Below, one piece after another: positions 1 through 8,233 of a stretch of 36,389 nt of DNA; the stretch's first letter is position 1, and every line of letters begins with the position of its first letter. The notes beneath the pieces were generated by a model, which was given only the letters and a program-made list of their open reading frames with translations, did no database searches and had not been told where the DNA came from. This DNA comes from Trebonia sp. (GTDB lineage: Bacteria > Actinomycetota > Actinomycetes > Streptosporangiales > Streptosporangiaceae). The stretch spans positions 1 through 36,389 of the forward strand of contig JASHXJ010000495.1 in assembly GCA_030043595.1 (NCBI GenBank), given 5' to 3'. The translations under genes and the position numbers were made by a program.

Positions 1-2
1 TC

Positions 3-218
3 CTGGACCCGCGCACCGGCCTGCCGGCGGCTCCGGTCTGGCGCACCGTCTCGGTGGCCGCCGCCACCTGCGCCGACGCCAACACCGCGGCGACCGCCGC
101 GGTCATCAGGGGCCGCCAGGCCCCGGCCTGGCTGGCCAGCCTGCAGCTGCCCGCCCGCCTGGTCGAGTCCGACGGCACCGTGCAGACGGTGGCCGGCTGG
201 CCGCCCGACCCGGCCTGA
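3..218 (+). CDS. apbE: FAD:protein FMN transferase (ApbE family), C-terminal part, truncated by window start
   Basis: Open frame from base 3: LDPRTGLPAAPVWRTVSVAAATCADANTAATAAVIRG...GWPPDPA*; the DPRTG...VSV.A.TC.DAN.A.TAA pattern is typical of the ApbE C-terminus; next to flavin/redox genes. Confidence 0.8.
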   Translation: MDPRTGLPAAPVWRTVSVAAATCADANTAATAAVIRGRQAPAWLASLQLPARLVESDGTVQTVAGWPPDPA

Positions 219-309
219 ACCCGCGGCTTCAGCGGGGCCGGAGTCGCTCGACAGCGGCTTCAGAACCAGTTCATAGGGTCTGTCTATGCTCCGCTGTGCT
301 TGATGACCG

Positions 310-942
310 ATGCTTGCAAACGTGAGGGGAATCGACTCCACCACCGCGCTGTGGTACGCCAGCCGCGCCACCGGCGTCGTCGCGCTGCTGCTGCTGACGG
401 CCGTGCTACTGCTCGGGATCCTGGTGACACGGCAAGGCCGGCTGCCCGGCCTGCCCCGGTTCGCCGTCACCGGCCTGCATCGCAACCTGTCGCTGCTCGC
501 GGTCGCGTTCGTCGCGGTGCACGTGCTGACCGCGGTCACGGACGGCTACGTGAACATCCCGCTCACCGCCGCGGTCGTCCCGCTGGCCTCTCCCTATGAG
601 CCGCTCGCGCTCGGCCTCGGCGCGGTCAGCCTGGACATCACGATCGCGGTGATCGCGACCAGCCTGCTGCGCCGCCACCTGAGCCGCCGGGTGTGGCGCG
701 CGGTGCACCTGCTCGCCTATGCCAGCTGGCCGGTCGCCTGGCTGCACAGCATCACCGCGAGCAGCGACATGCGGCACGGCTGGATGTTCGCGCTCGCCAT
801 CGGCACAGCGCTGGCGGTCGTCGCCGCGGTCATCTGGCGGCTGGCCGCCGCCGCGCGCGACGTGCCGCGCGCCGAACGGGTCGGCCTGCTGATGTCCGCG
901 GTGCACGGAGCGCACGGACGCGAGCGGACCACCCGCCGATGA
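310..942 (+). CDS. ferric reductase-like transmembrane domain protein
   Basis: 210 aa with several hydrophobic helices and spaced His residues (TGLHRNLSLLAVAFVAVHVLT, VHLLAYASWPVAWLHSI) typical of the ferric-reductase-like transmembrane fold. Confidence 0.75.
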   Translation: MLANVRGIDSTTALWYASRATGVVALLLLTAVLLLGILVTRQGRLPGLPRFAVTGLHRNLSLLAVAFVAVHVLTAVTDGYVNIPLTAAVVPLASPYEPLALGLGAVSLDITIAVIATSLLRRHLSRRVWRAVHLLAYASWPVAWLHSITASSDMRHGWMFALAIGTALAVVAAVIWRLAAAARDVPRAERVGLLMSAVHGAHGRERTTRR

Positions 943-2252
943 CCACGGCCATGCGGGGAACCAGTGCCGAGGGCACGGCCACCGACCTGCCCCGGCTGCT
1001 GCCCGCCAGCCAGCAGCCGCAGGAGTGGCACGCGCACGCCGCCAGGTACGGCGGCCGCGTCCCGTTCCGCGGCGCACCGGGCCGCCTGATCCCCGACGTG
1101 CGGGAGGCCGGCCTGACCGGCCGGGGCGGCGCCGCGTTCCCCGTGCACCGCAAGCTCGAAGCGGTCCTCGATGCGGCGACATCGCGCCGCAAGACGGCTG
1201 TCGTCATCGGGAACGGCGCCGAGAGCGAGCCGGCCAGCGACAAGGACGCCACGCTGCTGTGGCTCGCCCCGCACCTGGTGCTCGACGGCCTGCAGCTGGC
1301 CGCCGAGGCCGTGGGCGCCGACCAGGCGATCCTCTACACGCACGCCGACCGTCGGCACGATGTCGGCAGGCGGCTGGAGCAGGCCCTCACGCAGCGCCGC
1401 CAGGCGGGTGTCGAGCGGGTGACCGTCCAGCTGGCGCAGGCTCCGCCGCGGTTCCTTTCCGGCCAGGAGACCGCGGTGGTCAACCACCTCGGCGGCGGCC
1501 CGTCCATCCCGACCTTCATCCCGCCCCGGCCGTCCGAACGCGGCTTCGACGGCGCCCCGACCCTGGTCCAGAACGCGGAGACACTCGCCCACCTCGCGCT
1601 GATCGCCCGGCACGGCCCGCGCTGGTTCCGCCAGGTGGGGACCGCGGCCGAGCCCGGCTCGACGCTGTGCACGATCCGCCGCGCCGACGGGACGGCTCGC
1701 GTCACCGAGGTCCCGCTCGGCATGCCGCTGCGCGACCTGCTCGGCCCCGTAACGCTGGACGGCGCGGTGCTCATCGGCGGCTACCACGGCACCTGGCTGC
1801 CAGTCGCCCAAGCGGTACAGCTCACGCTGGACAACCACGCGCTGCAGGCGGCCGGGGCGCGGGTGGGCGCCGGGATCGTGATCACCCTCCCGCCCGATAG
1901 CTGCGGGATAGCCGAGACGGCCCGGGTCGTTCGGTATCTGGCTCTTGAATCGGCCGGTCAGTGCGGCCCCTGCCTGAACGGGCTGCCGCGGATGGCCGCC
2001 GCCCTTGCGGAGCTCGCGGGCGCCCGCCCGCGGCGGCAGGCCCGCGCTGACCTGGAGCGGTGGGCCGGACTGGTCACCGGGCGCGGCGCCTGCCACCACC
2101 CGGACGGGACCGCGCGGCTCGTGCGCAGCGCGCTGGTCACGTTCGCGGCCGAGCTCGACCGGCACGGACGAGGGCGGTGCAGCGGGACGAACCCGCGCCC
2201 GTTCCTGCCGGTTCCGCGCGCTCAGGCACGTACGGAAGAGGACTGGACGTGA
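939..2252 (+). CDS. NuoF-like (NADH dehydrogenase 51 kDa-type) flavin/Fe-S oxidoreductase
   Basis: Starts at ATG 939 overlapping the previous stop (ATGA); LTGRGGAAFPVHRKLEAV, GNGAESEPASDKD, VQNAETLAHLALIARHGPRWFR, and ESAGQCGPCLNG...CHHPDG cluster ligands. Confidence 0.85.
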   Translation: MTTAMRGTSAEGTATDLPRLLPASQQPQEWHAHAARYGGRVPFRGAPGRLIPDVREAGLTGRGGAAFPVHRKLEAVLDAATSRRKTAVVIGNGAESEPASDKDATLLWLAPHLVLDGLQLAAEAVGADQAILYTHADRRHDVGRRLEQALTQRRQAGVERVTVQLAQAPPRFLSGQETAVVNHLGGGPSIPTFIPPRPSERGFDGAPTLVQNAETLAHLALIARHGPRWFRQVGTAAEPGSTLCTIRRADGTARVTEVPLGMPLRDLLGPVTLDGAVLIGGYHGTWLPVAQAVQLTLDNHALQAAGARVGAGIVITLPPDSCGIAETARVVRYLALESAGQCGPCLNGLPRMAAALAELAGARPRRQARADLERWAGLVTGRGACHHPDGTARLVRSALVTFAAELDRHGRGRCSGTNPRPFLPVPRAQARTEEDWT

Positions 2253-2449
2253 CCGAGAGACTGGTGGTCAACCCGATCGAGTGCGACGGCCACGGCGCGT
2301 GCGCCGAGCTGCTGCCGGAGATGATCACGCTCGACGAGTGGGGGTACCCGATCGTCGACGGCCGCCCGGTCCCGCCGGCCCTCGACCGGGACGCGCGGGC
2401 CGCGGTCAGCGCCTGCCCGACCCTCGCTCTCCGCCTGCTTCGCTCGTAA
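2249..2449 (+). CDS. small ferredoxin (CxxHxxC...CP type, probably [3Fe-4S])
   Basis: GTG start overlapping the NuoF-like stop; MTERLVVNPIECDGHGACAELLPEMITLDEWGYPIVDG...SACPTLALRLLRS. Confidence 0.85.
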   Translation: MTERLVVNPIECDGHGACAELLPEMITLDEWGYPIVDGRPVPPALDRDARAAVSACPTLALRLLRS

Positions 2450-2571
2450 AGACAGATCATTATCCCGAACGATCCGTCGCGCCTCCCCCGGGCAGCGCCC
2501 CGGCCGTTCGGCGTGGCGGGCCCCAGCGATCCGTGGCGCCCCCGCGCCGGAAGCCGGGACCATTGTCGTGC

Positions 2572-2601
2572 TTGACACTGCCAACTGACTGTCTCTATAT
2601 T
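2572..2601 (+). promoter_or_regulatory. sigma70-type promoter for MFS transporter (TTGACA-18 bp-TATATT)
   Basis: TTGACA at 2572-2577 and TATATT at 2596-2601, upstream of the MFS start at 2651. Confidence 0.7.
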
Positions 2602-2618
2602 ATGAGAGTAGCTCTCAT
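2602..2618. promoter_or_regulatory. perfect inverted repeat ATGAGAG-TAG-CTCTCAT, candidate operator
   Basis: 7-bp perfect arms directly abutting the -10 box; a further CTCTCAT half-site at 2646-2652 overlaps the MFS start codon. Confidence 0.7.
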
Positions 2619-2650
2619 TTAGATGGGACACCCGAAAGGTGGTGACTCTC

Positions 2651-4234
2651 ATGGCCACCTCGACTCGTCGCTGGTGGGCGATGGCCGCGATCGCGGTGAG
2701 CGTGCTCGTGGTCGGACTCGACCTGACGGTGCTCAGCCTGGCGCTGCCTACCATCGCCGCCGACCTGCACGCGACAACAGGCGACCTGCAGTGGATCGCC
2801 GACTCATACGCGCTGGTCCTGGCCGCGCTGATCCTGCCGGCCGGGCTGCTCGGCGACCGGTACGGCCGCAAGAAGATCCTGCTCGGCGCGCTGGTCCTGT
2901 TCGTCGCGAGCTCGGTGTGGTGCGCCTACGCGGGCAGCGTCGGCGACCTGATCGCCGCCCGCGCGGTGCTCGGCATCGGCGCGGCCGCGGTCCTGCCGAT
3001 GGCAATCTCGGTGATCCCGGTGATGTTCGCGGAGCAGGAGCGGCAGAAGGCGATATCCGCGATGGCGGCCGCCATGATGATCAGCTACCCGATCGGGCCG
3101 ATCCTCGGCGGGTTCCTGCTTGACCACTTCTGGTGGGGCTCGGTCTTCCTCATCAACGTGCCGATCGTGGCTATCGCGCTGGTCGCCGTGACGTTCCTGC
3201 TGCCCGAGTCGCGCGCCGCGCGGCGGCCTAGCCTGGACATCGGTGGCATCGTGATCTCCAGCGGCGGGCTGGCCGCGCTGACGTACGGGTTCATCAAGGC
3301 GGGGGAGGACGGCTGGACGGACGCGGCGGCGCTGGCGACGATCGCGGCCGGCGCCCTGGTGCTCGCGGCCTTCGTGGGGTGGGAGCGGTTCGCTGCCCGC
3401 CGTGGCGGCGGGCAGCCGCTCGTGGACCTGCCGCTGTTCCGGCTTGCGGGCTTCCGCTGGGGCACGATCTTGATGACGATGGTCTCGTTCGTGATGTTCG
3501 GCCTGCTGTTCACGACGCCGCAGTACTTCCAGGACGTCCGCGGCGCGAGCCCGCTCGGCAGCGGGGTGCGGCTGCTGCCGCTGATCGGCGGGATGCTGGT
3601 CGGCATGGCGGCCGGGGCGCGGCTGAGCAGCGAGCCCAAGCGGCCCGATGGCACGCTCGGCAGGGCGCCGGTGAGCGCCAAGGCCATGACCACGGTCGGC
3701 TTCGCCGTGATGGCCGTCGGCCTGGCGATCGGCGCGTTCACCGGCCTGGAATCCCCGATGGGCTTCGCCGCGCTGTGGATCGCGGTGACCGGTTTCGGCC
3801 TGGGCCTTGCCATGCCGTCGGCGATGAACGCCGCGATCAGCCCGCTGACCGGGGAGCGGAGCGGCTCGGGGTCCGCGCTGATCTCGGCCGTGCGCCAGGT
3901 CGGCGCCACGATCGGCGTCGCGGTGCTCGGCACCGTGCTCAGCAACGGGTACACGAGCCGGCTGACCCTGACCGGGCTGCCCTCGGCCGCGGCCTCGGCG
4001 GTGCGCGGCAGCGTCGCTGGCGGTGTCGTCGTGGCGGAGAAGCTAGGCTCGGTTCCGCTGCTTGACGAGGTGCGCACGGCGTTCATCCACGGAATGGACA
4101 TCATGCTCTGGACCTGCGCCGGGATCGGGCTCGCCAGCGCGCTGCTGGCCCTGGCCTTCCTGCCCCGGCGGTCCGCGCCGCCGCAGCAACCGGCGATGCC
4201 GGCCGAGCGCGACGAGGCACAATTGGGGGCATGA
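2651..4234 (+). CDS. MFS drug transporter, DHA2/EmrB-QacA-like (14 TM)
   Basis: LDLTVLSLALPTIAADLHATTGDLQWIADSYALVLAALILPAGLLGDRYGRKK is a classical DHA2 signature; RBS GAAAGGTGG before ATG 2651. Confidence 0.92.
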   Translation: MATSTRRWWAMAAIAVSVLVVGLDLTVLSLALPTIAADLHATTGDLQWIADSYALVLAALILPAGLLGDRYGRKKILLGALVLFVASSVWCAYAGSVGDLIAARAVLGIGAAAVLPMAISVIPVMFAEQERQKAISAMAAAMMISYPIGPILGGFLLDHFWWGSVFLINVPIVAIALVAVTFLLPESRAARRPSLDIGGIVISSGGLAALTYGFIKAGEDGWTDAAALATIAAGALVLAAFVGWERFAARRGGGQPLVDLPLFRLAGFRWGTILMTMVSFVMFGLLFTTPQYFQDVRGASPLGSGVRLLPLIGGMLVGMAAGARLSSEPKRPDGTLGRAPVSAKAMTTVGFAVMAVGLAIGAFTGLESPMGFAALWIAVTGFGLGLAMPSAMNAAISPLTGERSGSGSALISAVRQVGATIGVAVLGTVLSNGYTSRLTLTGLPSAAASAVRGSVAGGVVVAEKLGSVPLLDEVRTAFIHGMDIMLWTCAGIGLASALLALAFLPRRSAPPQQPAMPAERDEAQLGA

Positions 4235-4869
4235 CGAGCGTGGACCTGAGCCAGCATGGCAGCCTGCGGGAGCGGAAGAAGGCGCGCACCCGCGCCGCCA
4301 TCAGGGAGCACGCGCTGCGCCTGTTCCGCGAGCAGGGCTACGCGGACACCACGATCGAGCAGATCGCGGCGGCCGCCGAAGTGTCGCCGTCCACGTTCTT
4401 CCGGTACTTCCCGACCAAGGAGGACGTGGTCCTTCGGGACGACTTCGACGACCGGATTCTCGAGGCGTTCGACCGCCAGCCCGCGTCCCTGAGCCCGATC
4501 GCCGCGATCCGCGCCGCACTGCGCGAGGCTGTCGCGACGTTCACCCCCGCCGAATGGGAGGAGTTCCACCAGGGGGCGGGGCTGAGCGTCACCGTGCCCG
4601 AGATCCGGGCGCGAACGCTGGACGAGCTGAGCCGGACGATCGAGATGATGGCCGACGCGCTGGCCAGGCGCATCGGCCTGACGGCGGACGACCTGGCGGT
4701 CCGCGCGTACGTCGGCGCCGTCTTCGGCGTCATGATGTCGGTCCTTTCGCCTGACGCGCTGGCCGGCGCCGACGTAGGCGAGCAAACGCTCCGCCGCATG
4801 GACGAGGCCCTGGCCCTGCTCGAAGCGGGCCTGCCGCTCGCTCCCCCCCGGGGGACGACCCCCCGGTGA
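4231..4869 (+). CDS. TetR family transcriptional regulator
   Basis: RKKARTRAAIREHALRLFREQGYADTTIEQIAAAAEVSPSTFFRYFPTKEDVV is a TetR HTH; overlaps the MFS stop. Confidence 0.93.
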   Translation: MTSVDLSQHGSLRERKKARTRAAIREHALRLFREQGYADTTIEQIAAAAEVSPSTFFRYFPTKEDVVLRDDFDDRILEAFDRQPASLSPIAAIRAALREAVATFTPAEWEEFHQGAGLSVTVPEIRARTLDELSRTIEMMADALARRIGLTADDLAVRAYVGAVFGVMMSVLSPDALAGADVGEQTLRRMDEALALLEAGLPLAPPRGTTPR

Positions 4870-4950
4870 CCCCCCGCACGGGGGGACTCCCCGTCCCCCC
4901 GTTCCCCCCTGGCCCCGTCCCCGCGCACACTCTTCAGCACAGGGGAATGA

Positions 4951-4962
4951 ATGAACGTTCAT
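4951..4962. promoter_or_regulatory. perfect 12-bp palindrome ATGAACGTTCAT, candidate TetR-type operator
   Basis: Between tetR and pirin, 15 bp upstream of a candidate -35 (TTGACT 4978-4983; 17-bp spacer; GACAAT 5001-5006). Confidence 0.55.
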
Positions 4963-5033
4963 CTATTGTTTGGGCATTTGACTGCCCGGTGAGCGGGTAT
5001 GACAATTCGGTCCAGCGAGCGAGGAGCGTCCAC

Positions 5034-6032
5034 ATGCCAGCCGTCACGGTCGAGAATCTCCTGGTCCTGCCCCGGGTCGCCGAACCCGGCCCGCAGGCCG
5101 AACGCCCGGTCGTCAAGGTGACCTCGGCACCGTCGGGATACGAGGGGGATGGCTTCCCGGTGCGCCGCTCCTTCGCCGGAGTCGACCTGAAGCACCTTGA
5201 CCCCTTCGTGCACATGGACCAGATGGGCGAGGTCGACTACGCGCCGGGTGAGCCCAAGGGCACCCCGTGGCACCCGCACCGTGGCTTCGAGACCGTCACG
5301 TACATGATCGACGGCGTGTTCAGGCACCAGGACTCCAACGGGGGCGGCGGCCTGATCACCAATGGCGACACGCAGTGGATGACCGCGGGCGGGGGCATCC
5401 TGCACATCGAGGAGCCGCCGGAGGACCTGGTCGCCAGCGGCGGCCTCTTCCACGGCATCCAGCTCTGGGTCAACCTGCCCGCCAGGCTGAAGCTGACCCA
5501 GCCGCGCTACCAGGACATCCGGGCCGGCCAGGTCGCGCTGCTGACCTCGGCCGACGGCGGCGCGCTGCTGCGGGTGATCGCGGGGGAGATCGACGGGCAC
5601 CCCGGCCCGGGCATCACGCACACTCCCATCACGCTGGTGCACGCCACGGTCTCGCCCGGCGCTCAGGTGCGCATCCCCTGGCGCCGGGACTTCAACGCGC
5701 TCGGCTATGTGCTGGCCGGCGCCGGCTCGGTCGGTGCTGAGCACCGGCCGGTGCAGACCGGACAGCTCGCGGTGTTCGGCGCCGGCGAGTCGGTCACGAT
5801 CGCCGCGGACAAGAAGATGGACGGTCCCAGCCCGTCGCTCGACATCCTGCTACTGGGCGGCGAGCCGATCCGCGAGCCGGTCGCGGCCTACGGCCCGTTC
5901 GTGATGAACACCCGCGCCGAGCTCGCGCAGGCCTTCGAGGACTACCAGGCAGGCCGGCTGGGCAGCATCCCCGCCCAGCCAGCCAGCTCCGTCCTGCCCC
6001 AGGACCCGCACCCCGGCCACGACGTCCTGTAG
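5034..6032 (+). CDS. pirin family protein (cupin)
   Basis: HPHRGFETVTYMIDGVFRHQDSNGGGGLITNGDTQWMTAGGGILHIE is a pirin signature; RBS GAGGAG before ATG 5034. Confidence 0.93.
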   Translation: MPAVTVENLLVLPRVAEPGPQAERPVVKVTSAPSGYEGDGFPVRRSFAGVDLKHLDPFVHMDQMGEVDYAPGEPKGTPWHPHRGFETVTYMIDGVFRHQDSNGGGGLITNGDTQWMTAGGGILHIEEPPEDLVASGGLFHGIQLWVNLPARLKLTQPRYQDIRAGQVALLTSADGGALLRVIAGEIDGHPGPGITHTPITLVHATVSPGAQVRIPWRRDFNALGYVLAGAGSVGAEHRPVQTGQLAVFGAGESVTIAADKKMDGPSPSLDILLLGGEPIREPVAAYGPFVMNTRAELAQAFEDYQAGRLGSIPAQPASSVLPQDPHPGHDVL

Positions 6033-6046
6033 CCAGGCGCGCCGCG

Positions 6047-7675
6047 CTAGCGGCTCACGATCGTAAGCAGCGCCTGGCCGTTGGGGCTGCCCAGACCGGT
6101 GCACGCGTCCCAGCCGGGGCCCGCGCTGTAGGCGCCGTTGTTGCCCGACACGATGTCGTTGAAGCCGGCTGTCGTGGTGCCCGGCGTCACGCCCGCGTAG
6201 ATCAGCGGCTGCAGCAACCCGAACTTCTTGCCGGTGGCCTGGGCGAGCCGCGCGATCAGCCCTGCCCACAGCGGCGCGACCGCGCTCGTGCCGCCTATCG
6301 GCTGCTGCTGGCCGTCCACGACGACCTGGTAACCGGTCACCGGATCGGCGTTGCCCGCGACGTCGGGCACTCCGCGGCCGGGCGTGCCCGTGCCGGACGC
6401 CGGGAGGGGCACGCCCGCGTTCGCCTGCCACGACGGCACGCCGAACACCGCGCTGACGCCGCCGCCGCCCGCGCCCTCGTTGTTCGCGATCTCGTTCCAG
6501 ACCACCTCTGAGGTGATCGTGTAAGTGCTCACGTCGCCCACCAGCTCGGTCCCGCCGCAGGCGAGCGCGTGCGGACTGGACGCCGGGAAGTCCACCTCTG
6601 CCGGGCCGTTGGCGTTGTTGGGGTCGTCGCTGCTGCCGTTGTCGCCTGCCGCGACGGTGACCGTCACGCCGAGCACCGCCCCGTCCGCGATAGCGTCGTC
6701 CATCGCCGTCAGGCTCTGCGCGGACCAGGTGGGCTCGGGTCCGCCCCAGCTGATCGAGACGACGATGGGCGCCGGGGTCGCGTGCACCGCCTCGGAGATC
6801 GCGTCGACGAACCCCTGGTCGGTGTTCGGCGCGAAGTAGACGACCTGGGCCGCGCCTGGCGCGACCGCGCCGGCGACCTCGATGTCCAGCTCGACCTCCC
6901 CGTCAGCCTGCTGGCCGTAGGAGTTCGAGCCGCCGTCCACGCCGACCGCGGTGACCGAGGGCGTGGGAAGGCCGAGCCCGCCGAAGTACGTGCTGAGGTC
7001 GGAGGCGCTGTACCCGCCGCCGAGCTCGATGATCGCGATCGTCTGCCCGGTACCGTCGGTGCCTGCCGGGAAGTTGTAGAACCCCGCGACCTGCACAGCG
7101 GTGAGCGGCCCCGGGGTCTGCGCCGGCGCCGCCTCCGGTACCACCGTTTCCGGGACGACAGTCTCAGGTACCACCGTCCGGCTCGCCAACAGCCTGCGGA
7201 AATGCGGCCTGGCCTGCGGCCGGGTGTCGAGGCCGAGCACGGCGGTGACGATCCCGGCCAGCTCGGCCGGCACGGACAGTCCGCCGGACCGGTACCGGTG
7301 GACGACCACCCCGCTGCCATCCGGGTGCGGGCTGGTGACCTGCGTCAGCGTCGTCCCGAACGCCGCGGACGCCGCCGCGATCGTCCCGCTGACCTGCAGC
7401 CGCCGCGATTCGGGATGCGACTCCGTCACGGTCAGCCCGTCCCGGCCGAGCACCTCGGTGACCAGCGCGACGTCGGCGGGGTCGGCGCCGTACCGCGCGC
7501 CGAGCTCCGCTGAGGTCAGCGTCTCCGGACCGGTGATCAGCTCCGCAGGCACGCGGGCGCGCCGGCGGAGGATCAGCGTCACCGTGATCGTGGCGTTCGC
7601 GTCCAGGTCTCCCGCGGGCCGGGCGCCCGGCAGTTCCGATCGCTCGCTGCCCGCGAGCGGCACGAGTTCTGGCAT
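6047..7675 (-). CDS. S53 family protease (sedolisin/kumamolisin-like) with pro-domain
   Basis: Pro-kumamolisin-like N-terminus; GQTIAIIELGGGYSASDLSTYF, GEVELDIEVAGAVAPGA, VSISWGGPE, GGTSAVAPLWAGL; RBS GGGGAGG before ATG at 7675. Confidence 0.92.
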   Translation of the reverse strand: MPELVPLAGSERSELPGARPAGDLDANATITVTLILRRRARVPAELITGPETLTSAELGARYGADPADVALVTEVLGRDGLTVTESHPESRRLQVSGTIAAASAAFGTTLTQVTSPHPDGSGVVVHRYRSGGLSVPAELAGIVTAVLGLDTRPQARPHFRRLLASRTVVPETVVPETVVPEAAPAQTPGPLTAVQVAGFYNFPAGTDGTGQTIAIIELGGGYSASDLSTYFGGLGLPTPSVTAVGVDGGSNSYGQQADGEVELDIEVAGAVAPGAAQVVYFAPNTDQGFVDAISEAVHATPAPIVVSISWGGPEPTWSAQSLTAMDDAIADGAVLGVTVTVAAGDNGSSDDPNNANGPAEVDFPASSPHALACGGTELVGDVSTYTITSEVVWNEIANNEGAGGGGVSAVFGVPSWQANAGVPLPASGTGTPGRGVPDVAGNADPVTGYQVVVDGQQQPIGGTSAVAPLWAGLIARLAQATGKKFGLLQPLIYAGVTPGTTTAGFNDIVSGNNGAYSAGPGWDACTGLGSPNGQALLTIVSR

Positions 7676-7887
7676 GAGATTCCTCCCCGTTGAGTTCCAG
7701 GCCTTACCGGGATTGTGCCGCGCCCGGGCAGTCGCCACGGTCCGTTCGGAAGCTAAATCTTTGATCCCCGCGTCACGAGCCGGCATTTCAGGCTACGCCT
7801 GCGCGTGCCCCTAACGGTTCTGGATTCGCCGGCCTGGAAATGATCGATAGGTAAACGCATTCGGTCCCGGCGGCGAATCGCGTCAGG

Positions 7888-7947
7888 CCCTCTTCCCGTC
7901 CGTCACGCCCTCTTCCCGTCGGTCACGTCTCTTTCCCGTCCGTCACG
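7888..7947. repeat. three tandem 20-bp repeats (CCCTCTTCCCGTCCGTCACG-like)
   Basis: Units 7888-7907, 7908-7927 and 7928-7947, differing at few positions. Confidence 0.85.
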
Positions 7948-7964
7948 CCAGCCCCTCCCGCTCG

Positions 7965-8032
7965 CTTTGTATGCGGCCCGACCACTTTCGCGCCCGATTT
8001 AGACCGATATGTCGTGCCGAACGCATACAAAG
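7965..8032. repeat. inverted repeat, 11-bp perfect arms CTTTGTATGCG / CGCATACAAAG, 46-bp spacer
   Basis: Arms at 7965-7975 and 8022-8032. Confidence 0.8.
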
Positions 8033-8233
8033 ACACACTGGAGAGGCTGATGTGACACGTGCTGTTGCGCCGCGAGAAACGTCCGGTCCTACCGATTCCA
8101 CGTGTCGCGCATGTCCTCCCCCTCGCGTCGAAGATTACTACTTTCTGTATGCATGAATAATCGGATGGTGACCGATTGGAGGCCATGCGGAGTTCCGGCG
8201 AACTAACCGGCAGTCTGGCGTGACCGGGCGGGA

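Noticed and set aside
717-2165. 482-aa minus-strand ORF opposite the NuoF-like gene
   Set aside because: Shadow ORF; no recognisable domain and fully antisense to a convincing NuoF-like protein.
3085-4962. 625-aa minus-strand ORF opposite the MFS and TetR genes
   Set aside because: Shadow ORF typical of high-GC DNA; low-complexity Arg/Pro/Ser-rich translation, and the + strand encodes clear MFS and TetR families.
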